Below, piece after piece: positions 38,018 through 48,312 of a stretch of DNA of 64,000 nt; the stretch's first letter is position 1; each line of letters begins with the position of its first letter. This DNA is from Frigidibacter mobilis. Its GTDB lineage: Bacteria; Pseudomonadota; Alphaproteobacteria; Rhodobacterales; Rhodobacteraceae. The notes under the pieces were generated by a model. It saw only the letters and a list, made by a program, of their open reading frames with translations. It did not search any database and had not been told where the DNA came from. The translations under genes were made by a program, and so were the position numbers. Where the stretch lies: contig NZ_CP012661.1 in the NCBI RefSeq assembly GCF_001620265.1, forward strand, positions 1,302,001 through 1,366,000, read 5' to 3'.

Positions 38018-40247
38018 TTGCGGACTCCTCTGCTGCCGACGACGAAGGACATCGCCACAACGGACGATATGAGCGCCAGCAAAATCAGAACGCCGGTGAA
38101 AAGCAAAGGGGACCAAGAGGCGTAATTGCCAAGGACGAAGCGCAGGTTGCCGGGCCGCAGCGGCTCTTGCAGGCGGGGCGGGCGGCTGGGGTCGGCCCAA
38201 CTGGACCAGTGCCCGCCCGAGTCCAGCAGCGACACCTGCCCCGCGGGCCGTCAAAGGCCCGGCGCCCGGCCTCCAGCGCCGCGGCGACGAAGGCGGGGTC
38301 GGCGTCCGGCCCCAGCAGCAGCCACAGCCGTTCCGGTGCCTCGGGTCTGGCTGAAGCAGCACGGCGATGCCCCGCCGGTCTGCCAGCCAGCGCTGCAGCG
38401 GCGGATCACCTGGCCGGGCAAGCCCGACCAGATCGGCCCATCGCCGTTGCAGCCAGCCATCCCTTGCCAGCAGCCCGGTTGCGGCGGCATTGCTGCCCGC
38501 GCCCGCGCCCGCACCCGCCTCGGGACTGGCCAGCGGTGCCGGCGCGACCGCATCCTCCAGCATCCGGCGCGAGAGGCCGAGCGCGGCCAGCGGAACCTCG
38601 CCGGATGAGTCGATCCGTGCAACGGTCAGCACGGCGGGTGCGCGGTCTGCCCGCGGTTCGGGCGGCTGGTGCAGCGCGGTGAAGGGCAGTAGCAACTCCT
38701 CGCTTGCCGCGAGGGCCGGCTCTCTTGATCCAGTTGCATCGCGCCGCTGACCTGCACGCCGTCGATGGTCAGCCGGGCAAGCGGGCGGCGCATGTCGGGC
38801 CGCGTCATCGCCGGGGCAGGGGGCGTCCAGAGCGTCGAGGAGCCAAGGATCGTCAGCGTGACGTCGTCCAGAGGTGCGCAGGGCATGTCGGGGGGATCCC
38901 CCGGCAAAATGGCCTCGAAGCTGACCCGGTTGGCGCCAGGGTGCAGAAGGTTTGCCGCAAAGCCGATCTCGAGCGGGGGTTGAACCGAGCCGCCGTTTCG
39001 GTCGAGCGGCAGCAGCCGGACAGTCTGGCCATTGACCTTGACCAGCATCAGCGATCCGGCAGGCAAGTCGTCGGCAAAGCCGTAGAGCAAAGTGAAGCGC
39101 GCCTCTTGCGAGGCAAGGATCAGCCAGTCATCGGGCAGGCGGAAGTTCATGTCATGCAAGATGTAATGGCCGCGGGCAGTGGTGTCGCCGAGGCCGAGAT
39201 CGGCAAAGGGCGTCTCCTGACCCGGTTGCACGCGGGGCAGGGCGCCCGCCGGCAGGATGGTTTCGTTGCCATCGCTGCTGGCCGCGATAGGCGGCAGCAG
39301 GGCATCCAGTGGCAGCTCCACCCCCGAGGCCGGGTCCAGCAGCAGCACCACTGCGCCGTCACCGCCCTGTTCGATGCTTGCGCGGCCAGTGCCGCCCTGC
39401 AGGACGGTGATCCGGGCTTTGGGCGGCGCACCTGTCTGCGGGGTCCAGGTGGACACGATGCGGAAATCGGGCGTGGCCGACAGTGTGCCGGTCAACCGGC
39501 TGGCCAGATGGCGCAGCAACTGCGGATCGAGAGCGCCCTCGGCGCGGATATCGATCGGCGCGCCGCTTGCGACCTGCGCCGATACGGCGGCCAGAAAACC
39601 GGCAGCATCGACGCCGATACGGGCCGTGTCCACCCGCACGCCGCTTTGCGGCAGCAAAAGCTCGGTCCAGACCGCAAAACTGGCCTCGGGCCCGCAGAAG
39701 ATACGATGGTGATGGGCCACGTCGATCTGTATCCGGTTCAGGCCGGGCCGCAGCGCGGAGGTGCGCAGCGTGACGGGCGTGAAATTGGCAAAGCTGGTCA
39801 GCAGGAAGGCGCCCGCCAGTTCGCCGTTGACGCGCAGCGAGAGTTGCGAGCGCTCCGGCAGCACATTGATGCTGGAGCGATAGGCCACCACCAGATCGCC
39901 GGAGGAAGCGCCCCCGGCCGGGAGCCACAGCAGGAACTCTGCCCCCGCCTGCTCGCCTGTCAGCCGGTAGGTGCCGGGAATCGTAGCATTGTCGGCGGCG
40001 GCGCCGTCGCCCGGCAGCAGTGGCTGCGCGGGCCGCAGCGGCAGCAGCCAGCTCTGCGCGGGGCGGCAGTCGCGGCGCTGCCGCTGTCGCGCAGTACCTG
40101 CTCGCCGGGCAGCGCTTCGGCCGGCTCGGAGGCTGTTTCGGGAAAAAGCTTTATCAGCGGCGATTCCTGCGCGGCCATCGGCCCGCTCCATAGCGCGAGG
40201 AACAGCCAGGCGAGGAGGGCGGCCCGGGCGCCGGGTTGCGGGGTCAT
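38014..40247 (-). CDS. bcsB: Cellulose synthase subunit B (periplasmic, membrane-anchored; about four frameshifts)
   Basis: BcsB forms the periplasmic channel cap and C-terminal helix that activates BcsA. The start at ATG 40247 overlaps the bcsA stop, with signal peptide ALLAWLFLALWSGPMAAQ. Recognisable blocks are GTYRLTGEQAGAEFLLWLPA, VAYRSSINVLPERSQLSLRV, and LNRIQIDVAHHHRIFCGPEA (CBD/FD modules). Later come HDMNFRLPDDWLILA and a C-terminal membrane helix (SPLLFTGVLILLALISSVVA) ending at 38014. Frames change near 40070, 38705, 38343 and 38245, and each join reads smoothly after adding one C/G. The corrected length is about 745 residues, close to the R. sphaeroides protein. Confidence 0.87.
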
Positions 40248-42600
40248 TGCCGCTCCTCCAGATAGAGCCCCTCGACCGGCTGGTTGCGAGGCGATGGCAC
40301 TGCGGCCGCGGCAAGGATGTCGGCTGTGAAGGCCAGCAGGTGGGCGGGGCGCTGCTGTTCATGGGGGTGCCTGGCAGCGCGGCTCCGACGGGCAGGTTCG
40401 CGCGCGAAATCCATCACGGTTTTCGGCAGGCTGGTCAGGCAGAGCCACAGCACGTAGAGTATCCCCGCCAGCAGCCCCTTGCGGGCGCGCGTCGCCTCGC
40501 GCACGCGCTGCCAGTTCTCGCTGGCGCCGAAGGTCAGGAAGGCAATTGCTGCCCGCGCATCAAGATCGGGATTGGGCAGCATCCGCAGGCCGACCAGTAC
40601 GCCCTTGTCGGTGCGCGTGATGTTGCGCACCACGGCGCCAAGATCGGTTTCCAGATGCTGGGCATCGGGAAAGCGCGGCCGGAACGTCACCACGTCCTCC
40701 AGTGCCAGCATCCGCTCTGCGCTGCCCTCCGCGGGGCGGGGCATCTGGAACACCAGCCCCGCGCCGCGCACCGAGGCATCGACGATGGTTGCGGGGATCG
40801 GGGCGCTCTGCCCCTCCCATGTCAGGAGGGCCGGAACCTCCATTGTCACGCGTGGGCTGGCGCGGCTTTGCTGCTTTTCACACACGGCGCGCAGCGCCAG
40901 GCTGACCAGCAGGAAGTTGAAAACGGCCCACCCACCAACAATGGCCAGAACCCCCCGGTCGCCCGGAAAGGCGATCCAGCGCGCCACCAGTGCCACGACG
41001 CCTGCCAGCATCAGCAGCAGCAAGAACAGCAGCGGCTTGTAGATCGGCGAGATGTAATCCTCGACCAGCATCTCGTCCTTGGCGGTGACGTTGAACTTGG
41101 CGGCGCGGGGGCGCAGCACGGTGCGGAAGATCGCGCCCGCCAGATAGGGCGCCTGCGCTACCTCGAACACTTCGGAGACCAGCGGCCAGCGATAGCGGCT
41201 GAACAGCGCATTCTGCACCAGGAAGCTGATCGCCAGATAGCCCAGCATATAGGCCATGACTTCGGCATAGGTCGACACGAAGATCTCGATCCCGAAGAAC
41301 AGGTAAACCAGCGGCACCAGCAGATAGGCCATGCGGATCAGCGGAAACAGCCAGAAACTCATCGAATTGACGTAGCACAGCCGCTGCGACAGCCGCAGGC
41401 CCGAGCGGAACAGCGGGTTTTTCAGGATCAGCATCTGCATCATGCCCGACGCCCACCGCCCTCGCTGCTGGATGAAGGAGGCAAAGGTTTCTGGCTGCAG
41501 CCCGGCCACCATCGCCCGGTCGATATAGAGACTCTTCCAGCCGCGCGAATGGATGTCGAGCGCGGTTTCGGCGTCTTCGGTGATGGTCTCGCCCGAAAAG
41601 CCGCCGACGCTGTCCAGTGCCGCGCGGCGCAGGACTGCCGCCGAGCCACAGAAGAACGCCCCGCCCCAGCGATCCAGCCCGCGGTGGATCTTGGAATAGA
41701 ACATCTCGTTCTCGGTGGGCACATTGCGCGAGAAGCCAAGGTTGCGCTGCACCGGGTCATCGTTGATGAAGAAGTGCGGCGTCTGCACCAGAAACAGCTT
41801 CGGGTCATCGACGAAATAGCCCACGGTTCGCGCCAGAAAATCACGGGTCGGCACGTGGTCTGCATCGAACACCACCACCAGATCGCCGCTCAGCCGCTCC
41901 AGCGCCGCCGACATGTTGCCGGCCTTGGCGTGTTCGTTGCGCGCGCGGGTGGAATAGACGATCCCCAGGTCGCGGCACAGCTGCTGCAGCTCTGCCCGGC
42001 GGTGCCGGGAGGCGGCGGCAAGCTCGGGGTTGTCGGAGTTGCAGCGCTGGTCGGTGCCGCCGTCATCGCACAGCACCACGGTGCGCTTGTCGACGGGGTA
42101 GATCATGTTCTTGGCCGCCAGCAGCGTGATGGCCAGCATTTCCGTCGGCTCGTTATAGGACGGCACGAGGATATCCACCGTCGGCAGATCGCGCAGCGAG
42201 ACCCGCGGCGGCATCTTGCGGGTGGTCGGGTCGGCGTTGATGAAGGCGTTCAGGAAGAACATCAGGTTCGAATACAGCTCGACCGTGAACAGCAGCACCG
42301 CAATGGCGAAGGACAGTGTCGGCGCGGCCGGCGGCAGCGTTTCCAGCAGCCGCCAGATCAGGTAGCGCAGCACGATCACGCTGGCGATGGCCAGCAGGGC
42401 AAAGCGTGCCGCGGTCTGTTCGGAGAAAGGTTTCAGCAGCACGACCAGCAGCACCGCAACGATGCTGAGCAACGCCTGCCCCGCATTCGAGGTGGGCACC
42501 GAGGTCAGCAGCAAGATCGGCACCAGCAGCACCGCCCAGAGCAGCAGCGTGGCAGTGCTGCGCGCCGAGCCGGATTGGCGGGTGGGGGCCGCTCTGCCAT
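40244..42600 (-). CDS. bcsA: Cellulose synthase catalytic subunit with c-di-GMP-binding PilZ domain (one N-terminal frameshift)
   Basis: Processive family 2 glycosyltransferase that polymerises UDP-glucose and extrudes cellulose. N-terminal membrane helices come first. The GT domain follows, with TVVLCDDGGTDQ, VVVFDADHVPTRDF (DxD), ETITEDAETALDI (TED) and the acceptor-site QQRGRWASGMMQM. More helices follow, then the PilZ domain with RASPR (RxxxR) and DASVRGAG, both needed for c-di-GMP binding. The likely start is ATG 42600, preceded by AAAGGA; one missing G (plus strand) in 42584-42588 is needed to join MAERPP to TRQSGSARS. The corrected length is about 786 residues, near the R. sphaeroides BcsA (788). 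Close similarity to that protein supports the Rhodobacteraceae assignment. Confidence 0.95.
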
Positions 42601-42614
42601 ATCGTCAAATCCTT

Positions 42615-43278
42615 TCAGCTAAAATCATTGCATCGGCGCGGCGAGGGCGAGAGCATCCTGCTGCCGCCTTTACCCTCGCCCGGACCGGATATCTGTTCGC
42701 CGGTAATCGCAGCGGCGCCCATTGGAGCAAGTGCTTCGGCTGCGGTGCCGCTGACGCAATTGCGCAGCATGATGTCGAGCACGGTCAGCCCCTCGGGAGG
42801 CAGCCAGCTTCCCGGCTCCAGTCGCCGGATGCCAAGCACGCAGAGCGTCGAGGTGCCGGTGCTGTATTCGGTCCAGAAATAGGGACCAAGCGCATCCTCG
42901 CCGGTCTGCAGGCTGGAATCGCTGATCGATGTGAAGGGGGCGGGCGCCCCGCCGACCCGGCGCATGAACTCTTCCAGCCGCAGCCGCCCGACATAGCGCG
43001 GATCCTGCCCGCGCGCGCGCATCAACAGCACATTTTCGCCCCGGAAGGTGGTGGCGTTGGTCAGGACGATCTTCTGTTCGGCCTGCGGGCCAAGCGCGCG
43101 CTGCAACGTCATCATCCCGGCCGGGGCGTTCACCCACCGCTGGCTGTCGGGCACGACCTGGAACGGGGTTTCCGCTTCGCGCTGGTCAAGCCGCAACGGC
43201 AGCTGCGGCGCGGCGAAGTCGCAGGCGGACGCCAGGCAGAGCGCAAGGAGCGTCGGCAGGCAGGTAACGGCCTTCCAC
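42615..43278 (-). CDS. bcsN: BcsN-like cellulose biosynthesis lipoprotein, 5' end replaced by IS1380
   Basis: The host-derived part begins within a lipoprotein signal peptide (VTCLPTLLALCLASAC). Conserved blocks follow: MMTLQRALGPQAEQKIVLTN, GRLRLEEFMRR, and TSTLCVLGIRRLEPGSWLP. It ends 14 bases before the bcsA ATG. The family call (BcsN) rests on these blocks, lipoprotein nature and position. Upstream of 43279 the frame runs into the left end of IS copy 1, which by chance supplies in-frame ATGs (MIYMRNITIT, from 43343), so a chimeric N-terminus could be made. The original start codon is lost from this place. Confidence 0.65.
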
Positions 43279-44948
43279 CCCACATTCTCCAAGTAAGTCG
43301 CTGATTTCGCTGTCGTAATCGTGATATTTCGCATATAAATCATGGCGTTGACGGCTGCGAGGGGCGCGTTTCATGGATCACCTGGAGGGTGCGGGCTTGG
43401 CGCGGGGAGATCGGGTTGATTTCGACCGCCGTGTGCGTCTGGAGTTCCGTGGTGCGCAGATCAGTTCAGACGGTGGCCTGCTGGTGATGCGCGAGCTTGA
43501 TGACGTGCTCGGCCTGTCCAATCTGGCGTCGGAGGCGCTGCGAGACAGCCGCACCGGGAAGAACACGCTCCATCGGCTTGACGGATTGTTCCGGCAATCG
43601 GTGTTCGGACGACTGGCCGGATACGAGGATGTGAACGATGCCGACCGCTTGGCCCTCGATCCCGTGATGCGTCAGGTCGTTGGCGGCAGGGCCGTCGAGG
43701 CGCAAGCTGCTTCGGCATCGCAGATGGGACGGTTCGAGACCGAGACGCTGGCTCTGGCCGCGAACCGGGCGGCGCTGGCCGATCTGAACGGCCAATGGAT
43801 CGACCGGTTTCATGACCGCAACGGGTTGAAATACATCGTGCTGGACATGGACAGCTCGGTCAGCCCACCCACGGCGATCAGGAAGGTGCTGCCTGGAACG
43901 GGCATTTCGACTGCACCTGCTATCACCCCATCTTCTTGTTCAACCAGTTTGGCATGCTGGAGCGCTGCGCCCTGCGTAACGGCAATGTCCACAGCGCCGA
44001 TGGCTGGCGGGATGTCCTTGATCCCGTCATTGCCCGATATGCTGGCCGCGACCTTGGTGGACGCTTCTTCCGGGCCGACGCTGCCTACGCGATCCCCGCG
44101 ATCTATATGCGGCTGGAAGAAGCCAGGTTCTTCTACGCCATCCGTCTGCCCGCCAACGCCGTCTTGCGCGAGAAGATCGCGCATCGGCTGACACGGCCCG
44201 TGGGACGGCCTTCGCTGACCAAGGTCAAACGGTTCTTCGAGGACTTCGAGTATCAGGCGGCGTCCTGGGACAAGCCGCGCCGCGTCATCGCCAAGATCGA
44301 ATGGCATCCGGGCGAGCTGTTCCCCAAAGTCGGCTTCATCGTCACCAACCTGCCGATGGAGCCAGACTGGGTGGTGAGGTTCTACAACCAGCGCGGCACC
44401 GCAGAGCAGCACATCAAGGAAGGCAAATATGCCTTTCGCTGGACGCGGCTGTCATGCCGGAAGTTCCGGCACAACGAGGTGCGGCTGCAACTGCACGCGC
44501 TGGCCTACAACCTGGCAACCTTCCTGCGCTGCATCGAACTGCCCGAGGCCATGGCGGACTGGTCGTTGACCAGCCTGCAACTCAAGCTGATCAAGATCGG
44601 CGCCCGCGTCGTCCGCCACGCCCGCGCCATTACCTTCCAGTTGGCCGAGGTCGCCGTCACCGGCCCGATGGTGCGGGCCGTCCTTGCCGCCATCCGCCGT
44701 CTTCGAACGCCTCCGTCATGCGCATGACCACGATCCATGCCCAAGCTGAACGAAAGCGGCAGGACAGGTCCGTCTGCCGCGCGGAAAAGCGGCTCTGCCG
44801 GGCCAGAATGCTGCGGGTTCGAGGCTTGATCCACCCGACTTCGGCCGTTTGCGCGACGACAGACACCGCTCGGGGCGAAAAACGCTTGCCCAGCGAGCAA
44901 AATCAGGCGATCTTGAAGTCAAGCGGCAGGCCACTTGGGGAATGTCGG
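43279..44948 (+). mobile_element. IS1380-family insertion sequence, copy 1
   Basis: A 1670-base element with imperfect 15-bp terminal inverted repeats: CCCACATTCTCCAAG at the left and (reverse complement of the right end) CCGACATTCCCCAAG, two mismatches. The ends are defined by where it stops matching copy 2. Flanking 4-mers (CCAC, GTCA) do not match, so this copy has no target duplication and sits at a rearranged junction. It carries one transposase gene. It differs from copy 2 by three single-base C/G-run indels that I can find; adding them gives 1671 bases for both. Confidence 0.92.
43373..44727 (+). CDS. IS1380-family transposase, copy 1 (one frameshift)
   Basis: Starts MDHLEGAGLARGDRVDFDRR, followed by LEFRGAQISSDGGLLVMREL typical of the family. 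Catalytic DDE residues fall around IVLDMDSSVS, FFRADAAYAIP and the later C-terminal block TAEQHIKEGKYAFRWTRL. The frame shifts near 43866, where this copy has AGCCCAC and copy 2 has AGCCCCAC. With that C restored the product is 451 residues. It is a DDE transposase that excises and inserts the element at 4-bp targets. Confidence 0.92.
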
Positions 44949-44962
44949 GTCACCGGGGATTT

Positions 44963-45430
44963 ATGCGCAAGTTGACCTTCCGAAACGTGATGGTGGCCGG
45001 GGCGGCGATGCTGCTAGCCGGCCCGCTGACCGGCTACGGCCAGAACTCGGCCTCGGCTGATACGACCGTCGAGGCGCTTCCCTTGAAGCGCGGCTATTAC
45101 GTCAGGTCGGGAACACCCTGCAATCGGGCCTCGCGGGCGGACGTGTTTTCGCTGGTGACGCGCAAGGGCATGAATCTGAACTGCACGTTCAAGAAGATCG
45201 AAAAAACGGGCGCGACGACTTACCGGGTGACGCAGGAATGTTCGAGCAGTGGCGCTGCATGGGGCCGACCGGATGAGATCGAGACATCGACCGACACATA
45301 CGAGATTCCAAACGAGACCAGCTACAATGTGACATATGACGGTGGCTATCAGGCGAGCGCCCGCTATTGCGCCCAATCGAGCATGTCGCCTGAATACCGC
45401 AGCAACGATATTTCCGATCTGATCAAGTAA
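44963..45430 (+). CDS. Secreted hypothetical protein
   Basis: A 155-residue protein starting at ATG 44963, only 14 bases beyond the right end of IS copy 1. The signal peptide MRKLTFRNVMVAGAAMLLAG is clear. The mature part has a paired-Cys layout (SGTPCNRASR, NLNCTFKKIE, TQECSSSG, ARYCAQ) suggesting one or two disulphides, and many Thr/Tyr. I do not recognise the family. Its own promoter would lie in or before the IS, so expression may depend on IS sequences. It is intact. Confidence 0.65.
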   Translation: MRKLTFRNVMVAGAAMLLAGPLTGYGQNSASADTTVEALPLKRGYYVRSGTPCNRASRADVFSLVTRKGMNLNCTFKKIEKTGATTYRVTQECSSSGAAWGRPDEIETSTDTYEIPNETSYNVTYDGGYQASARYCAQSSMSPEYRSNDISDLIK

Positions 45431-45442
45431 CGGGGAAGCCGC

Positions 45443-45821
45443 ATGTCTCTCAAGACATACAATGAGCACGCGACCTTCGGCCCCTCGGCGGGCCGGCCAC
45501 AACGGCGGCGGCGGCGGCCGGCAGGCCGCCTATGCGGCGCGGAATTCTGGCCCTCCCGGCGTTCCGTCCAACTGGACATCGAACAGCTTGCCGGCAGAGC
45601 GCCCCCACTGGATGCGGCGCCATCCGTTCAAGCGCGGGCTGGCCCTGTTGATCTTTGCGCAAATCCTGTTCGTCGTCATCGGGACTGTTGTAAAGCCCGG
45701 CTCCGTCGTGGCCGATCTGCTGTCGTTTTCCCTGCTCGTTGCCATGGTGATTGGACTGGCCGGCGTGGTTGTGGGTATCCGCGATGCCCTGAAACGCCGC
45801 CGCGCGAAGGCGGCTAGCTAG
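45443..45821 (+). CDS. Small membrane protein, two helices (probable frameshift)
   Basis: ATG 45443 has GGGGAAG upstream and gives MSLKTYNEHATFGPSAG, then runs out of a sensible frame. The adjacent frame continues AGHNGGGGGRQAAY, then RRHPFKRGLALLIFAQILF and a second helix (LLVAMVIGLAGVVVGIRDAL), ending at 45821. One missing base near 45490 in GGCGGGCCGG would join them (about 126 residues). The alternative is translation from ATG 45462 without a ribosome-binding site. It lies 12 bases after the secreted-protein gene and is probably in the same operon. Function unknown. Confidence 0.55.
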
Positions 45822-45930
45822 CCTTTGGCAGGCGATCACCGTTCACGCTGACGATCAGCTTCGACGGGTGGTATGCGCCGCCCAAGGCCGCGTCAGCGTG
45901 CGATTTCTGAACCGGACGGGGAAGGGCCTC

Positions 45931-46571
45931 ATGGCAGCAGCCGAAAAGAGTATCGCGCAGCTTTCTACGCTGACGGGCAACTACGATCTGAAGATTCTGA
46001 CGGGGTTGTTGCCGATGCCAACACGCGCAGCGTGACCCAGGTTTACGGCAATGACGGCAACGTGGGTTCCACCACCACGACCCATACAGGGCTTTTTCTG
46101 GTGGACCGCGAGGGCGTGGAGCATGCGGTCCAGTTGGTCAATCTGGACGTGCCCTGCCGGCCTGGGAACATCATTTCGATGATTTCGGCCGAGGGGCGCA
46201 TAACTGGCGCATTGCGGCCTATAACCACTCATCCCGGCGGCTGGCCTATGCGGATGGTGCCCTCGGGCACATCCTTGGGCGTCGGCGCGTCTATTACGCG
46301 ATCTGGGGCGCGGTGATTTTGCTCGCAGTCCTGATCTACTGGATGTCCGGCCAGACGCTTCATGGCGAAGCGGATTGGTCGGGTCTGTTCCTTTTCGTGC
46401 CGGGCGGCTGGCTGGTCGGGGTATCCTGACCAACATCGTCACGCCCCTGTATGCCAAAGCACGGATTGCAGCATTCAAGAACGGGCTGCGATGGCGAAGG
46501 TGAAAAAGGCGTTGGAGGCGGCCGACCTGTCGGCATTCCCTCAACCGGCTGGCATGGTGCGCACGGCCTAA
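45931..46571 (+). CDS. Hypothetical protein with a C-terminal membrane segment (three or more frameshifts)
   Basis: ATG 45931 follows GGAAGG and begins MAAAEKSIAQLSTLTGNYDL. Successive frames then give VTQVYGNDGNVGSTTTTHTG with LFLVDREGVEHAVQLVNLDV, HNWRIAAYNHSSRRLAYADG with a helix AIWGAVILLAVLIYWMSG, and NIVTPLYAKARIAAFKNGL. A tail MAKVKKALEAADLSAF runs to 46571. Each change is resolved by a single extra base. The corrected protein would be about 213 residues. No family is recognised. Alternatively this is a decaying gene. Confidence 0.45.
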
Positions 46572-46588
46572 TGCCCCGCAGGGCGGGA

Positions 46589-46776
46589 TTACATCCCGGC
46601 CCTTTGAGGCGGCGCTTGATGATGGCGCGGTTGATGTTTTCCAGCGAAGCGAGGGCGTTCCGGCGTGCGGTCGTCGTGGCGTCCGTGCGGTGCAGGAAGC
46701 GGCTCACGCACATGAATTTGGAGTGCAGGACGGCTTCGGGCTGATGATCGAGTTCGGCGGCGGTGATGAGGCGCAT
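46589..46776 (-). CDS. Small conserved-looking protein (about 62 aa)
   Basis: Begins MRLITAAELDHQPEAVLHSK at ATG 46776 and contains ARRNALASLENINRAI, a pattern I associate with short alphaproteobacterial proteins of plasmid and accessory regions. The given frame stays open, but one extra G in GGG near 46592 would place ATG-TAA directly after RRLKGPG, giving a natural 62-residue end at 46589. It converges on the preceding gene. Function unknown. Confidence 0.45.
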
Positions 46777-47023
46777 GGCGTTTCTCCTGTCTGGCGAGGC
46801 CGCAACCATCACGGCCTTTCATGCCCCCGTATTGGCGACGGCAGCGCCGGCCGCACCCGCAGGGCTGAAACGGAGAGGAAGAGCACGCGCGCGTGCTTGC
46901 GGCCGCAGGCGCGGACGGTGCCACGGTGCAGGATCAAAAGGACGCTGTGGGGCGGCTTTGCCGGCAGGAATGCCGGAAGCTCCATCGTTGCCGATACCGG
47001 ATCAGCCGGGCAGGCATGCCCGA

Positions 47024-47293
47024 TCAAAGCAGAAGCTGTTGCCGCAGGCTCGCCCGCGAGACGCTATGGTTCTGCACATAGACCTCCGCCCGCGTGCCCC
47101 TGGACACATTGACGTAGGTTTCCGACCCGAGGCCGTAGCCATTGCGCCAGGTCAGCACATCGCCGGCCTCAAGCTCCCAGCCATCCAGCAGCTCGATGAT
47201 GGTAAATCCGTCGTCTTCGGTGGCAATCGCCACCATGCCGCGCGCCGGATTCATCGCCGCGACGGTGCCCGTGCGCTTGTCGTCATAGGGCAT
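47024..47293 (-). CDS. Small beta-rich protein, possible OB/cold-shock-like fold
   Basis: An 89-residue protein starting at ATG 47293 with GGAGG in the leader (read on the minus strand). The sequence GTVAAMNPARGMVAIATEDD followed by GFTIIELLDGWELEAGDVLT alternates strands in the way of small beta barrels. There is no RNP motif, so this is not a true cold-shock protein. It is upstream of, and on the same strand as, the 62-residue gene at 46776, with about 250 bases of unassigned sequence between. Function unknown. Confidence 0.5.
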   Translation of the reverse strand: MPYDDKRTGTVAAMNPARGMVAIATEDDGFTIIELLDGWELEAGDVLTWRNGYGLGSETYVNVSRGTRAEVYVQNHSVSRASLRQQLLL

Positions 47294-47414
47294 GGCATCC
47301 TCCCTTTTCTTTGGTTTGATAATGTATCTTCTGAAAAATAGCCGTCCACATGATTTCTACACGATCCTTTTGGGATTCTGTTTGGTCGAGCCCGCAGTGG
47401 CGCGAGAGCCGCGT

Positions 47415-48268
47415 TTAAGGCCTGCAGCGTCCGTCTTGAACACGTAGTTGCAGACATCTTCATTGATTTCTTCCAGCCAGCTGGCTTTCATCAGGCAATC
47501 GCGGAGCGGTTGCGGCACCTGCGCCAGCACATCGTTTTCGAAATAGGCTTGAACCTCGGGCAGATGGGCGATGCCTACGCCTGGGGTATTTGATTTTCCC
47601 GCCAGCGCGCACAGAAGTGGCCAGCCGCCCGTCAAATCGAATATTCTCCTTGCCTGATCTGCGTCCAGTGACAGAACCGAGCCGGTTTCATCGAGGGTGA
47701 AACCCAAATCATCCGGACCGATCGTGACGACATCCGAGAGGGCTGACAGAGATGCCATCGCGTCGGGCAAGCCTTCGCTTAAGGCCAATCGAACGGTTTC
47801 CGGCGTTTCCAGTGCGATCGCTCTCAGAAACCTTTGGGTTGTGGCAGCGTCTGTTACGCCATCCAGGCATATCGTGACGGGTCTTTCATGATCCGTGAGC
47901 AGGCGCAGCGCGAGGATATTCACACTACTCGTGGTCGGTGTCTCGGAGAATCCTTCGGAGGAAAGCGCCGCGACAATCGAATTCGCAATTAAATCGGCTT
48001 CAGATAGGTCCTTTGGCCGGAACGACGAAAAATCCAGGTAGATGCAGTCTTCGTTTCTTTCGAGCGCGGCTTGGGCGCACTGCGCGACCTGGACAGACTT
48101 GCCAAAACCGGGAGGCGCTTTGTAACGAAGACACTTGGCTGTCGGGTGTCCTACAAAACTCAGCCTGTCGCGTTTAAGATAACCTCGTGAGTACCTCGTA
48201 CGACGGGTATTCATCCGTTCCAAAAAGTCTGAGATGTCGTCTGGGTTTGCTCTGGAGGGCGTTGTCAT
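47415..48268 (-). pseudogene. N-terminal half of a MalT/LuxR-type (LAL) regulator, separated and inverted from its C-terminal half
   Basis: Starts at ATG 48268 after GGGAGGG. About 285 residues match the P-loop NTPase module of MalT-like regulators: KCLRYKAPPGFGKSVQVAQC (Walker A), EDCIYLDFSSF, RPVTICLDGV (Walker B region), and FDLTGGWPLLCALAG. The homology ends at VCNYVFKTDAAGL, at the TTAA in 47415-47418; the frame then runs into unrelated residues. The missing part begins at 49982 on the other strand, where the sequence also starts TTAAAC. Joined there, the frame reads DAAGLKLAKLESHYRLL. GC content is lower than in most of the window. Confidence 0.85.
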
Positions 48269-48312
48269 CCCTCCCTCCCCGAAGCGATGTATCGTTGGTG
48301 TCCCGACTCCAT

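Noticed and set aside
45873..46316. A 147-residue protein starting at 45873
   Set aside because: The start has no ribosome-binding site and the first 45 residues are Arg-rich; ATG 45931 with GGAAGG and frame corrections gives a more sensible protein.
44949..48312. A single inversion between the two IS copies as explanation of the split regulator
   Set aside because: Reversing 44949-48312 does not bring the N-terminal half's TTAA end next to IS copy 2; only reversing 47415-48312 does.
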